Below, piece after piece: positions 48,074 through 59,483 of a DNA stretch of 64,000 bases. The stretch comes from Thuidium tamariscinum (taxonomy: Eukaryota > Streptophyta > Bryopsida > Hypnales > Thuidiaceae): NCBI GenBank assembly GCA_947034885.2, contig OX344750.2, forward strand, positions 46,114,821-46,178,820, written 5' to 3'. Each line of letters starts with the position of its first letter. The first letter of the stretch is position 1. Both the position numbers and the translations under genes were made by a program. The notes beneath the pieces are model-generated. The model made no database searches and was not told the origin of the DNA. It saw only the letters and a list, made by a program, of their open reading frames with translations.

Positions 48074-48871
48074 TGTAAGACCGACACACAATTCTCTGGG
48101 AAGCAATTTCCTCGAAGTTCAAACAAAGTGTATCAATGTATCAACAACATTACGATTAATTTTACAACTGTTTTTACCTTTTATAGTTTTATATGCATGT
48201 AGTCGCTGAAGTAGTTCGCCTCTTCAATCTGCCATGTCGGCCTGCCACCATAGCCGAGCTTCTCATCGAATATAGAAATTCTGCGGTTCCTCGAAGTTTG
48301 TTGTGAGTACAACCAGGCACTCAAAGTGGAAACATAGTTCTAAATCATAAATGATAAGATAGTTTCTTACTACCAAGATTTTTAGAATTGTCAACGCTAA
48401 TCATTACATTATAAGAGACAATCATAATGGCTACAAAGCCACTACGCAACACTGTAGCACCAATTCAATGGTTACCCAGAGTCCCAGACTTTCTATATTA
48501 GTAGGACAATGTTCAGTTGGGTGATTTCAAGAAGGTAGCGCTTTGTGGACTTGTGATTAAAACTGCAAATCGAATTGTGCATAGTTTTAAAAGCTCATTT
48601 TAAGTTATTGAATTTATTTATTTATCTATTTTGGCATAAATTGGGATATGCCTGGCTGCCATTACCAAGTTACTGAGTCTTAGATTGACCTTAAGTACCC
48701 AAGTTTTTCTTCCTCGGTCGACTCTCCACCAGTGGCAAGAATTTTTGAGTCTATAAACTACAAAACATTTCGCGTCTTGCCATTTATTGCGAGCGAATGT
48801 CTTCACTTACAACACAGTCAACATAACATTCAGTAGCAGCCTGTACCATTGCCTCCCATCGGATGAAATGC

Positions 48872-48928
48872 TGTGGAATATCCCACACCATTCCATCTAG
48901 CAGATGAAATGATGTGGAATATTCCACA
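48872..48928. repeat. Duplicated 16-bp palindrome
   Basis: TGTGGAATATTCCACA at 48913-48928 is a perfect palindrome. A near-copy TGTGGAATATCCCACA lies at 48872-48887, each preceded by GATGAAATG. Both belong to a short tandem duplication of about 42 bases. Confidence 0.7.
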
Positions 48929-49632
48929 CTATTCAGTAACTAAAGTTGCAAACTTCAAAAAATGTCAGATGAAATTAGGTGATGGGGACCTCACAAAGGG
49001 AAAGGCAGTCCTTCTATGGGCTACTGAATGTTATGAAGCCCACTGTTGCCAAAATCAATATTCAAACTCTCTCTTGGGGTCGGCACCCAGCAGCCAATGA
49101 TCAGCTAGGACTCCATGCCGTCACATGCTCAGTGGTCCATGTCATAATTTCATTAACCAAAGCTTTGTTGTGCACATGATGCGCTCTGAAAAATGGAAAA
49201 ATCTACCGTGCCAGGCAAGAAACTTAACTTGGACTCCGAACTGCGGAGCCTGATACAGATGCGGTGGGTCTTGTTTTCAAGTTCTCCGACTGGCCTACTT
49301 TCCTATTAGAGTTACAGTGCCAGCATATCGCTTGGATTGAAGATGCTTGAGTGTTCAGTAACTTCTTTCAGTACATTTACAAGTGGCTGCAAAGTTTGCT
49401 GAAACCTATGAAGGCAATTTCTATTAAGCTTAGATTGAAAAAATAAGATTGCTAAATAAATGACGATCAATTGCCAAAGTTGTGAAATTAATATAGCCTG
49501 ACGATTAGCAGAATTGACGTTTTGTGCAAATTTCAGGAATAAAATCTTTACTTGTTGAGGAATAAATCAAGTATTGTGGGTTGTAATTGTATGTAACTAT
49601 AATCAATTTTGTTAAAATAGTGGTAATTAGCA

Positions 49633-49692
49633 TGCCATTTTGACATGTTCCATGGTGTCATTTTGGCATATTCCATGTACCATTTTGACATG
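49633..49692 (+). repeat. Short tandem repeat, about 22-bp unit
   Basis: CCATTTTGACATG, GTCATTTTGGCAT and CCATTTTGACATG alternate with TTCCATG words over 60 bases, an imperfect triplet of one unit. Confidence 0.6.
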
Positions 49693-52600
49693 GAGGCTTT
49701 GAGGCGGAGGGAGAAGGTGTGCACTGTAGCGATCTATTGTGTCTTATGCTGAATTCTGATTCTGTGATAACTACATTCTACACCCTCCATTCACAAACAT
49801 ACATGCTAGGATCACCATCTTCCATGGACCTCTTTCTTCAAGTACACTGCGTTTGTGTTATATATTTTAATGGAATGTTTGTGCGATTCTACTGGAATAC
49901 CACCATTTTCACGAAATTCGCCATATATACCGGCATTGGTCTTAAGGTGGAAAACGTGCCAACGGCGGAAAAAATTGATAGCCAAATTTGAACCTTTGAC
50001 CGGTTGTTTGATCAACCCTATGGCTTGCTGATCAAGGATTCCCTAGATTACACAGCCTTGCTGATCAAGGTACATGCATCAACCGGACTGTTACTGAGCC
50101 AATTTCAATTTCGTAGGAATTTTGCGTGATTAGTGGGAAACCTGCAGATATTTCGTTAAAATAGTGCCATTCTTCCGCCATTTTTAATTCATTTTCCATG
50201 GTCTAAACCTAAAAGTGCCAAGTTTGTAGAATACCACCATTCTAACGAAATTTCCGTTGGGGGAGCTAATTCGTTTCAGACTCAGCTGAACTTGAAAATA
50301 AACTGACGATTAGCATTCCATGTATTATCTCTGCATGCATATTTCCAGAGCAAGCCCGTCGCTGGAAAATGTGCCAATCTCTTGAAATTTTGCCATTTGA
50401 TCGAATCAGGGTCTCACAGGGGTTTTGAACTGAATACCGGCGGGGAATGCCTGTATGCAATTCTCTTTGCGTCTCACATATTCCCACAAATATCAACATT
50501 TGCTACTTCCCAATCTTTCCTTGTGAGCAGGCACATTTCCCAGCGACGGCACAGACCTGCACAGAAGTCTCATTTTGAACATCGGTGGCTTGGGAAAAGG
50601 GAGACTCACAGGGATTGGACATAATTATAGAGTTATACATGTCAAATGTGATGATCCGTAAGCTCTCACCATATTATTTGATCAGAATGTTATCAGCATT
50701 GACAGATGAGCACCATGCACGTACAGATCGATATCGACGCACGTGCCAGAGAACGCGCCGACTTCTAGATTACATTGTCCTTTCAATTTCTTCTTCTCCT
50801 TCAGTTGGACAGACATGAATAACAACTTAATTTATTAAATCCAGTTTTGCTAGATAATTAATTACATGGTATGCTCCAACAAAAACTAGACTGCTAGACA
50901 GTCATTCGATCACTTCTGGGCAAGAATTTCAGAAGCGCCACCATACCATTGTACCCTCAGTTGAAGTTCTTGGACTTAAGTAATATGTGGAATTCAACAG
51001 TACAAAGCCACTTGATCGCACGTCCATAGCAGAATAACTATTATTGATTTGGAACAAACGATACAGTGATACACAAGCCAGGGCATGTACTTTCCGTACC
51101 TGATCGAGCGACTACAGTCCCCAATTATCTAAGTAACTAATAATTATGCAAGTCGGTGCCCATTAAACATATCTATCGTCCGGTATCGAGCTCTATGCCA
51201 GTGAAGCCATTGCATATTAATCTGGTCAAATTAAAAATTTGACCGCATGTAGAGTTGATCAATTCGATCCGTCCATGCATGTAGGAATGTCTTCCAGTAG
51301 TCCTACAGTCCTAGCCTCTTGACCACGCAAGCAAATCGATACATATCCACGTCTACAAGACTGTGCTCAAGCGAAACGGTCCCGGACCGGCCGGTGAGCC
51401 GATCACTGCAGCAGCTAGCTTCCCATTGGCAGTGTTGCATTGAATTGGAGCCGTTTGACTCAACACAACATCGATTGGCAAGGAATCTCGATGGGAGATG
51501 AGTAGATAACCATTCGTTTTGAAGCCAGCCGGTTCTCTTGTTGCAGTGTGGGCAGTTCGATCCCAAGCAGCGGTGGTCACCCGGCGTTGGATCTAGCTGG
51601 GGAGTGAGGAGTGATTGGAAACGGCAGCGACACCATGATCTCAGTCTACACTTCACGAACTGCAACAACACAATCACTCAAAGAAATTGAAGGTTTAATA
51701 ATTTCAATTCAGCAAGGTACTATAGAATTGATAGCAATGTCGTGAAGGAAACGCAGTCTCCACGTACAGCAAGTTTGTTGTACTCGGAAGAGGGCAATGA
51801 AGTTTGGGTCACTGCGCTTGATGAGCTCCCCACTATTAATTTTGAGACAGTTTGAAGGTTTTGCTTGTGCCAAGTTATATATTATGTGCAACGCGCCCGA
51901 TTTCACAGGAATTGCTAACAATTGATAATAAGCGCATTAACTTACCACCAATTGGGAGCTTGAGTCTTTGGTCTGTCCGTTGAAGGGTCGGCACAACCCA
52001 GCTTGCAGCGAGCGGGTCCCGTCAACTGCATCAATGCCACTCGCAATAAAACTACCTTCAGGAAGCATCCATTTAATTTAGGGTTACCCTTAATGCCGTT
52101 TTATTGAATCAATTCAATAGATTTTCTTGAAATCTGAATTCCTAGCCATCTGAATGGTTGAGCTCCATGGGGACCTCTGGTTGTGATCGATCTTGACAGC
52201 AAACACGACATTATTTGATCAATAACTTTTATTAACTCTTTTACGCATTCGATCAAGGAACTTGCTCAGACACATGCACTGGGAATAATTCTTCAGTTTC
52301 AACTTTCAAGATCTGAAGTTCGAAATTATTGCTACATGATTAATTGCATGGAGATGGAATTGTAGAAATTATTAGTCATATATAGTCCTGACTCGATCTG
52401 GTATTGGAGTAGTACGAATTCATTAGCTTTACGGAGGCACAGTGCTTACAAACCTCCGGATTAAGAATATATGTACACTACTATTATTATTCTCTAGGAA
52501 TTAATTTTCTTGCCACAGGTCGGACTGCTCTGCGCGTCGAGCATATCAATAGCCAATAGTAATCGATCTTCTATCAAGTGATTTAAAGTTCATTTTATCA

Positions 52601-53022
52601 ACATGACGCTTTAATATTATGTGAATGGGAATGGGAATTGATCAATCGGTAACTTACTCTGGTCAAAAGAAATCTTCAGAAAGCCATTATCGATTTGTTT
52701 TTTCGATCACGTACATGGCCAGATGACTTTCCGCATACTAATGGTCGTTCAACTCAGAAGGGGCAACGGTAGGGGCAAAATGTACAGAAACTGAAATCAA
52801 TGATCACAAGGCTATTGTGCATTCATCCAGAACATTCAGGGTTGCTTTAGTCACGGCATTTTCATAGAGGGCGGGATAGAGGGCCTGCAACAGACTGTCG
52901 TGCAATGCATTAGTAGTTTATTTAATTAGACAGTTACAGTGGAAGCACCCAAAACCGTCCAAATAAGGAATTCAGCATAGTTGGAGGCAGCTTTTTCTAA
53001 AAATGATATTTTTCTAGTATTA

Positions 53023-53246
53023 ACCCTTGAAGGACGGACCGGTGGCTGCGGAAACAACGCATTTTGATACCGTGTGACATCATCTACTTTGAAAAAGCCA
53101 AATATATGCACTGAAAGTCAAAGTACTGTAGAAGATCTTCCCTTTCCACCCCCAATACCAAGGATGAAAAGTTGCATTTCAATCCTGGAAGGAAAGATTC
53201 TTTGTCATTTAGCGGACGCCAAACATCCGCGGCGTCGTTCAAGGGT
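53023..53246. mobile_element. 224-bp TA-flanked MITE nested in R1
   Basis: The left end is ACCCTTGAAGGACGGACC and the right end reads CGTCGTTCAAGGGT, inverted complements with one mismatch in 14. TA lies outside both ends (53021-53022 and 53247-53248). The uninterrupted R1 copy at 63220 has a single TTA at the same place. No coding sequence. Confidence 0.75.
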
Positions 53247-53248
53247 TA

Positions 53249-54733
53249 AGGTATGTTCCCACTTGGAGTTAGCTGTAGTTTCGGTGTTATTACAAGGTCG
53301 CAGTTAGCCACCGAGCCTCTTTCGTGGGCAGGGTTGGGTTAGCTTTGGTTAGGAACAGATCAGGAGAGCTAACTGAATATTATGACAGTACGAGCTGTCA
53401 AAATAAATTGCCAGAGTATGAACCATTTTCAATTCTGTTGCTTGAGCATGTTCAAGGTTATTAACAAGCACATCACCTCAAGTGACTGTGGGGTGTTTTT
53501 ATTTCGTTTTGTTTTTTAACAAATGGGAGGGGGGGCATGTGAGGTTTTAGCCAATTGAACATCTCCATGATGAAACTAACTGCAGGACGTTTAACCCTCC
53601 CATCAAAGGTGGTCCCCGCAGGATGCATTTTGGGTTCTCTGGATAAAAGTGAATAAAAGCCCCTAGGTAATTTGGAATTTGTGATTGCAAGTATAAATTC
53701 AAAATTTGCAAAATATTAAAATTCCCAAAAAAAAATTCCTGCATTCCCCCCCAAGGTAAATCTACCTATTGGGTCCACCTTTGATGGTAGGATTTAACAT
53801 CCTGCAAACTTACTATATAGACCTATAGTTGTGCATGCTTTACAACGGACTATTGTTTTCTATTTTTCTCATTAGGGCCGGGAGAAAAATATTTTAGATG
53901 CTTCTTCTCAACCATTTGCATCTTTAAGAAATGAAAATTGTATTCTCTCTACATGCCCAAAGATAGTACACTTTGATTACATGTAGAAGGTGGATACTTC
54001 ATTATTTTTTTAAAATCTCTTTATAAGCTTGTATAACTAAACTAGGAGTCTTCAAATAGAACTAGGAGTCTAATAAAGAATTTGAGACATTTTTATCCCG
54101 GCCCTAATGAGAAAAATAGAAAACAATGGTCCGTTGTAAAGCATGCACAACTATAGGTCTATGTAGTAAGTTTGCAGGATGTTAAATCCTACCATCAAAG
54201 GTGGACCCAATAGGTAGATTTATCTTGGGGGGGAATGCAGGAATTTTTTTTGGGGAATTTTAATATTTTGCAAATTTTGAATTTATACTTGCAATCACAA
54301 ACTCCAAATTACCTAGGGGCTTTTATTCACTTTTATCCAGAGAACCCAAAATGCATCCTGCGGGGACCACCTTTGATGGGAGGGTTAAATGTCTTGCAGT
54401 TAGTTTCATCATGGAGATGTTCAATTGGCTAAAACCTCACATGCCCCCCCCCCTCCCATTTGTTAAAAAACAAAACGAAATAAAAACACCCCACAGTCAC
54501 TTGAGGTGATGTACTTGTTAATAACCTTGAGCATGCTTAAGCAACAGAATTGAAAATGGTTCATACTCTGGCAATTTATTTTGACAGCTCGTACTATCAT
54601 AATATTCAGTTAGCTCTCTTGATCTGTTCCTAACCAAAGCTAACCCAACCCTGCCCATGAAAGAGGCTCGGTGGCTAACTGCGACCTTGTAATAACACCA
54701 AAACTACAGCTAACTCCAAGTGGGAACATACCT
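53249..54733. mobile_element. 1.5-kb fold-back element with PIF/Harbinger-type ends
   Basis: Two arms of about 635 bases (53249-53883 and 54097-54733) are inverted complements at roughly 98 percent by eye, around a 213-base AT-rich spacer. The outer ends are AGGTATGTTCCCACTTGGAG and its complement, flanked by TTA on both sides (53246-53248 and 54734-54736). The TTA duplication and the resemblance to the Harbinger element's GGGTACGTTCGCAC place it as a non-autonomous PIF/Harbinger relative. There is no coding frame beyond 65-codon frames that appear in mirror image in both arms. A transcript across it would form a very long hairpin. Confidence 0.88.
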
Positions 54734-54767
54734 TTAGCGAGTGAAAATCATGAATATTAAGCTATTA

Positions 54768-55423
54768 ACCCCTAAATGCTCAAGGCACCAGAATCTAGTG
54801 TTTGTAAAACTTTGAAGTTAAATAAATCCTAACCAAGTTTCTATTTTTGATGGTTTCTATTTTTGAAAAGTTCTCTTAGAAGTCTACATTGAGTGTCAAA
54901 AATCTGATTTGCAAAATGAATGATGGTGATTTTTCTATTCAAGATTTTGTGCAAGGGTACCCATTGCAATCTTAGCTTTCCGTAGTGTTGAGAGCTCTTG
55001 AAAATGAGCCTCAAATACATTAGATCTTGGTGAAAAAATTACATTCAAAATTCATTTACAAAAATTGTAAAGTAGATTTTGAAAAGCCATGAATTGATTG
55101 GAGTTATGTATGTTAGGCCCTTTAACCTCATATTTTTTTCATCACCAACTTTTCAGATTTGACTTGCAAAAGTGGATAGAAAAATTGCACATCACTTTTG
55201 CTATCTTAACACCCTCATGGTCAAACATTATAATCTTTCACTCCATAACTCCATAAGTGATATTGTTGTGTTTTCTTTTCCTATGCAATTTCTAACGTGT
55301 TTAGTTTGAATTTGTATTGTTACAATTTAAAATAAATTGATACAACTTATTAAAATATTGACATTTTGTTCAGCTTAGAGCAAATTCTAAGAAGCTCAAA
55401 ACAAGCCTTGGACATTTAGGGGT
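54768..55423. mobile_element. 656-bp TA-flanked element nested in R1
   Basis: The left end is ACCCCTAAATGCTCAAGGC and the right end reads GCCTTGGACATTTAGGGGT, inverted complements with two mismatches. TA flanks both sides (54766-54767 and 55424-55425). The uninterrupted R1 copy at about 63240 lacks it. The interior is AT-rich and non-coding. Confidence 0.78.
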
Positions 55424-55712
55424 TAAAAAAATTAGATTTTTTGGATTTTATATGTAATTTCTTTGATATTTTAAAATATTGGCTCCCTTGATCACTAAAA
55501 CTATGCAATAGGTGCATCCAAAACTAAACCCTAATAAAATCAGCAGTGAACCAATTAGATATTTATATGTATCTTTGAAATGTGTCAGTCAAGTAGAATC
55601 AAGCATGTGGCGAATACATTAAGGAAACCCTACTAACACAATTGGATGAATCTACAATCCATTACAAAGGACACATTTGGAAATGGGTGTTTTTCCCATA
55701 CATTGATAGGCT

Positions 55713-56224
55713 TAATTGATGAATTCAATGATAAAGGGATGATCTAAGTGGATCATAACATTTGGCTGCCAAAAGATGGATTTTGAAGTGAAGTGACAAA
55801 AGAGTGATACTTTAGATATGATGTTGTTTATCTAATAATTCATATATATAACATCTACTAATTATAACTATTAAAAAAATGCCCACATTCTATATATGAG
55901 TTGTAACCCCTATTTAAATTTTAGTACTGATGTTGTAAGTGTCATGTAATAACTTGGTTAGACATGGCTAATTGGATATAATCCTAAATGTAGGTTAATA
56001 TTGAAACTAAAAGAATTGATGAAAATGGGATTGGCTCTTAAATATTGAAATATGTCAATGATTTTATAACTTGTACATACATGAATATAGACTTCTTATT
56101 TGTTTGTATGTGGTTGTATAGACAACGGACAACCTTGTCTCCCCTTCTTGTCTAAAATTGTAAAAGCCATTTTTTCTTTCTTCTCTTTTAAGGTTCATTA
56201 TGACATTAAAGACAATTACACCAT
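55713..56224. other. AT-rich intergenic DNA
   Basis: No feature is recognised in this stretch apart from its AT-rich character. Confidence 0.45.
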
Positions 56225-56484
56225 TAGGGGAGATTTAAGGCCTCTGAAAGACTGCAAGTTCTCATATTCTGAAAAAGTAGAAACTATTGCGGAAACGTGG
56301 AATTGCAAGAATCCTACATGATTGGGAGAATGCCACGTTATTAAAAAAAATTATTTTTTAATTTTGTTATTATTTAAGGATCCCAATTTTTTATTTTTTA
56401 TTTTTAGTAATTATTGGCCTTATTGCAACCATCAATTTCAGGAACAATCTCAAAACACCCCTTCAAAGGCCTCAAATCCCTTCT
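56225..56484 (+). mobile_element. Candidate MITE, GGAGATTTRAGGCCTC family
   Basis: The left end AGGGGAGATTTAAGGCCTCT and the right end CAAAGGCCTCAAATCCCTTC are inverted complements with mismatches. The copy at 33950-34224 is in the other orientation and 18963-19325 is a diverged copy. Target duplication unclear. Confidence 0.6.
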
Positions 56485-56700
56485 CATGAATCAATTTACT
56501 AATAAAGAAAAATAAATTATTTATTAGAACCATTCTTTTATTTAGTTGAAAATTATTTATCTCTTGAAGGATTAGGTCATTTTTTATTTATAAATTTTAT
56601 TATTTTGAGTTCAAATACTACCTACATAGAATTTGGGATTTGTAAAAAATTTACTGACTATTTTCCTTGAATTCCCATTTTGAACAATTTTTTTAAGTAT

Positions 56701-57018
56701 TAGAGTTATTCGTAAAGTCCCCTCTTAAACTCCAGTTTGCAACCTCGATGTGGAAAGTGGGGACCAAACTTTCTAAACCTCCAAAAAGGTGAGAAAAAAA
56801 ATTTGGACCGGAGTTCATGACACATCCCAAGATTTTAGTTGCCATTGTCCCCCCCGCCTTCCAAGCCTCAAACCAAAGCCAAAACCATGCCTAAGTGGGC
56901 CACCATGTGGTCCCAATTCAATAAATGTGTGTCTCATATGTGTCAGACTAGCTAAATCTGGTTTCAAAAGTGAGGACAAAACTCTAGAGAACTCCAATTC
57001 ACTTTGCGAATAACTCTA
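56701..57018. mobile_element. 318-bp MITE sharing ends with the 262-bp family
   Basis: TAGAGTTATTCGTAAAGT (56701-56718) and ACTTTGCGAATAACTCTA (57001-57018) are inverted complements with one mismatch. The ends match those at 5719 and 8293 (GAGTTATTTGTAAAGT), but the interior is different and richer in GC. The minus-strand open frame at 56815-56997 is accidental. Confidence 0.72.
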
Positions 57019-57214
57019 TTGTATTTTGGAATTTAAAAAAAAAATTTACCAACTAATTTTATTCAACTTTGCATCAAACCATTTTTTCAAGTATTATGTC
57101 CAGGTCTTTTTTTGACTATCAATTCAAAAATTGAAATTTTATAGATTTTTGAACTAGATTTTTTGTAGATTTTTCAAATTGCAACTTGTTTTTTTATTCC
57201 CAATTCCACCCATT

Positions 57215-57450
57215 AACCCAGAATCACTCTGATGTTCATATTCTAGACAATGAACAAAGGACTTCTAGGCACTGTTCCATCCAATTAACTTTTCATTTAT
57301 CAAATGTAACACTTGAATCTAGAAAAGACAACCTTCCTTAATGACCAAATTCATTACATTCTAGTAAATAATATATTTGTACAAAGGTATAAGCAAAAAT
57401 GTGCAAAAATTCAAAAAAGGATTGAAATGTTTTAAGGTTAACAATGAACT
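57215..57450. repeat. Dispersed repeat, copy 2 (partner at 19770)
   Basis: This aligns by eye with 19770-20000 in the same orientation, with an insertion of about 25 bases before TTTGTACAAAGGTATAAGCA. No terminal repeat or coding frame was found. Confidence 0.5.
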
Positions 57451-58284
57451 AACTGGCAAATGTCACCAAACATTGTACAATACCTGACAACTCTCAATCA
57501 TCCACCCAATTCTATCATTCGAAAGAAAATTGTAGAATGTATGATTTTATTAAGATTTTTTGTGAGGTGTTATTAACATTGAAGTATTATGCAATTTTAA
57601 TAAAATATACCAAATTTGGATTCCAAAAAAATACCAATCCATTTTTAGTGAATTGTTTCATTAAATTTTAATGATTTTACATAATAATTCATTGAAAAAT
57701 ATTGATGATGAGTTTTTTAAATTCAATTGTAGCAATATGCAAGAAACACCTATACACAATTACACACTTCTTTAATTCAATAAACATCTCCAAAAAATAT
57801 TTAGAATTTCTTCAAAATAGTTTTAAAAATTAGGGTTATAATGTTCAAATTTTGAAAAATAGATATTTCTTCATTGTAATTTGATTTTGGCAAGGTGACT
57901 ATACCTTCATGGTCAAATGTACAAAGTCAATCTCAATGTGAAGGTCAAATAGAAAAATCTAATTATAACATAGAAATATCTATTTTTCAAAATTTGGACA
58001 TTGTGACTTCAACCTTTGAAATTGTTGTGAGGAAAATCTATAACTTTTGGGAGATTCTTTCTAAAGAAAAGATGTGCATATGGATGTTTTCTACTTATCT
58101 ATGCAATCAAATTTACAAAATTCATCACTGATGATTTTTAATCAATGATTATGTAAAACTATGAATTTTTAATGAAATAATTCACCAAAAATAGAATTTT
58201 TTTTTTTTTAATTCAATTTTGGTATGTTTGATTGGAACTGTATAAGAATTGAATGTTTATAATGTAAGGCAAAAAAATGACATT
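57451..58284. other. AT-rich intergenic DNA
   Basis: No gene is supported. The 78-codon frame at 57895-58131 lies in AT-rich DNA. An imperfect inverted repeat of about 40 bases (AAAATAGATATTTCT near 57857 and AGAAATATCTATTTTTCAAA near 57971) could fold into a stem. Confidence 0.4.
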
Positions 58285-58614
58285 TAAGGTAAGAGGTCCT
58301 ATAATGGACCATCTAAGGGCTGAAACAGAATTTCAGAGAGGTAAAATTTCTAGAAATACTTTTTAGTAAATTTTTCTTGAAAGACAAGTAGAATTGACAT
58401 CTAACCCAAGTTGTTTCATATTTTTTGAGATTTGTAGAATTAGTTATCAAACTTTGAAGTTGAAAAGGCATAGGGCTCTAAAATGGTGCCCTAGCTAAAA
58501 TGTGCACCGTCTGTACACTGCTGAAGACTATGAAAAAACAACATGTACAAGTGCTGTATATTTAAGGTAGAGCACCATTTTAGAACCCACTCCATTTAAG
58601 AGCCTTCTACCTTA
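58285..58614. mobile_element. 330-bp TA-flanked MITE, copy B
   Basis: This has the same ends, length and orientation as 12161-12490: TAAGGTAAGAGGTCCTATAA at the left and CCTTCTACCTTA at the right. The interiors align over the whole length with scattered substitutions, showing that the two copies are old. Confidence 0.8.
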
Positions 58615-58895
58615 TATTCTATACTCCAAGAAAAAAAAATTGGGATGGCAAAATGGGGGGGACGATTGAGAGTTGCCGGGTACTGTATTGTACATCAATA
58701 GATATAAATTTGTTTTCTTAGGTGATTTTTAGCCCTGCATAGGTCAATCTGGATGAAATGGGTCAATTGAGGTTGGCTGAGGTTGGAAGGTCTGTGGACG
58801 GCCAATTGTTTCAGTACGTTTCTCACTCCCACCGCTTCCCTAACTAGAATTGCTTGGAAGGCAAGAGCATCAATAACCCTTAGCAACAATACTTA

Positions 58896-59449
58896 ACCCT
58901 TTAGGGCCTAAGGAGCCCCAAGCATCCTCTTGAATTCTTCTAGAATCAAATTTGCATATTAAAATTTTATAGTTTAATTTAAATTATTATTTTTCTACAA
59001 ATAAGCATTCATATCTTCTATCTGATGTGATTTTAAATTATTTTTGGAACAAAAAAATAAAATTTATATGATTTTAAAATTTTTTATGTCTTTGAAAAAT
59101 CATAGTAATTACAAAAACGCTCACTTTACAATGAAATTTTTATTGAAAATAGAGTTCATTATATTGAACATTATAGTGAAATTGGCATGCTCTCTTTAGT
59201 TATACACAAATCAATTCAATAGAGAAACATGTTCTACAGTGCATTTTGAAACTCTAAAATTCCCAACTTCAAATTGCTATAGACAAATCATTATTGCTCC
59301 AAATTTGATGGCCAATGGCTCATTAGAAGCGGAATACCCGTACCTTCACATCTTATTCATACCTCAAGGGCAACTAAGGCCAAGAGAGTGTTCCAATTTT
59401 CCAAATTCAATTTAAAAGAACCAAATTGGCATGCTAGGCCTTAAAGGGT
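58896..59449. mobile_element. 554-bp TA-flanked element with ACCCTTTAGGGCC ends
   Basis: The left end ACCCTTTAGGGCCTAA and the right end TAGGCCTTAAAGGGT are inverted complements with one gap-like mismatch. TA flanks at 58894-58895 and 59450-59451. Interior AT-rich, no coding frame. Ends are related to 53023 and 54768. Confidence 0.65.
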
Positions 59450-59483
59450 TAAAGCCCCTTGGTTTTTCCTATTAGACTTGGAT

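Larger units (their letters stand above)
47028..52927. other. Intermediate-GC stretch without a recognisable gene
   Basis: Composition differs from both the GC-rich genes and the AT-rich repeats. I tested the longer frames (47934-48209, 48873-49100, 49719-49991, 51303-51677); none has a recognisable domain or splice partner. It contains the duplicated segment at 47497, short palindromes near 48880 and small tandem repeats near 49650. It may be decayed LTR-retrotransposon DNA, but I see no pol remains. Confidence 0.4.
52928..55712 (+). repeat. Dispersed repeat R1, split by three nested insertions
   Basis: R1 pieces lie at 52928-53022, 54737-54767 and 55424-55712. They align in order with the uninterrupted copy at 63128-63505: AATAAGGAATTCAG, TTTTCTAAAAATGATATTTTTC and TAGTATTA, then GAGTGAAA-TCATGAATATTA, then AAATTAGATTTTT, GGTGCATCCAAAACTAAACC and GGGTGTTTT. 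The gaps are the elements at 53023, 53249 and 54768. R1 itself shows no coding frame; what it is remains unknown. Confidence 0.75.

Noticed and set aside
47028..48300. Integrated pararetrovirus or second LTR retrotransposon
   Set aside because: No protease, reverse transcriptase, RNase H or movement-protein motif is present; only repeats and a TATA-like word.
51303..51677. 124-codon minus-strand frame as a gene
   Set aside because: The frame is rich in Cys, Trp and Arg with no motif; it reads like a chance frame in intermediate-GC DNA.
58695..58889. Minus-strand frame as a retroelement polyprotein fragment
   Set aside because: The peptide has a vaguely retroelement-like look but no diagnostic motif, and lies between two MITEs.
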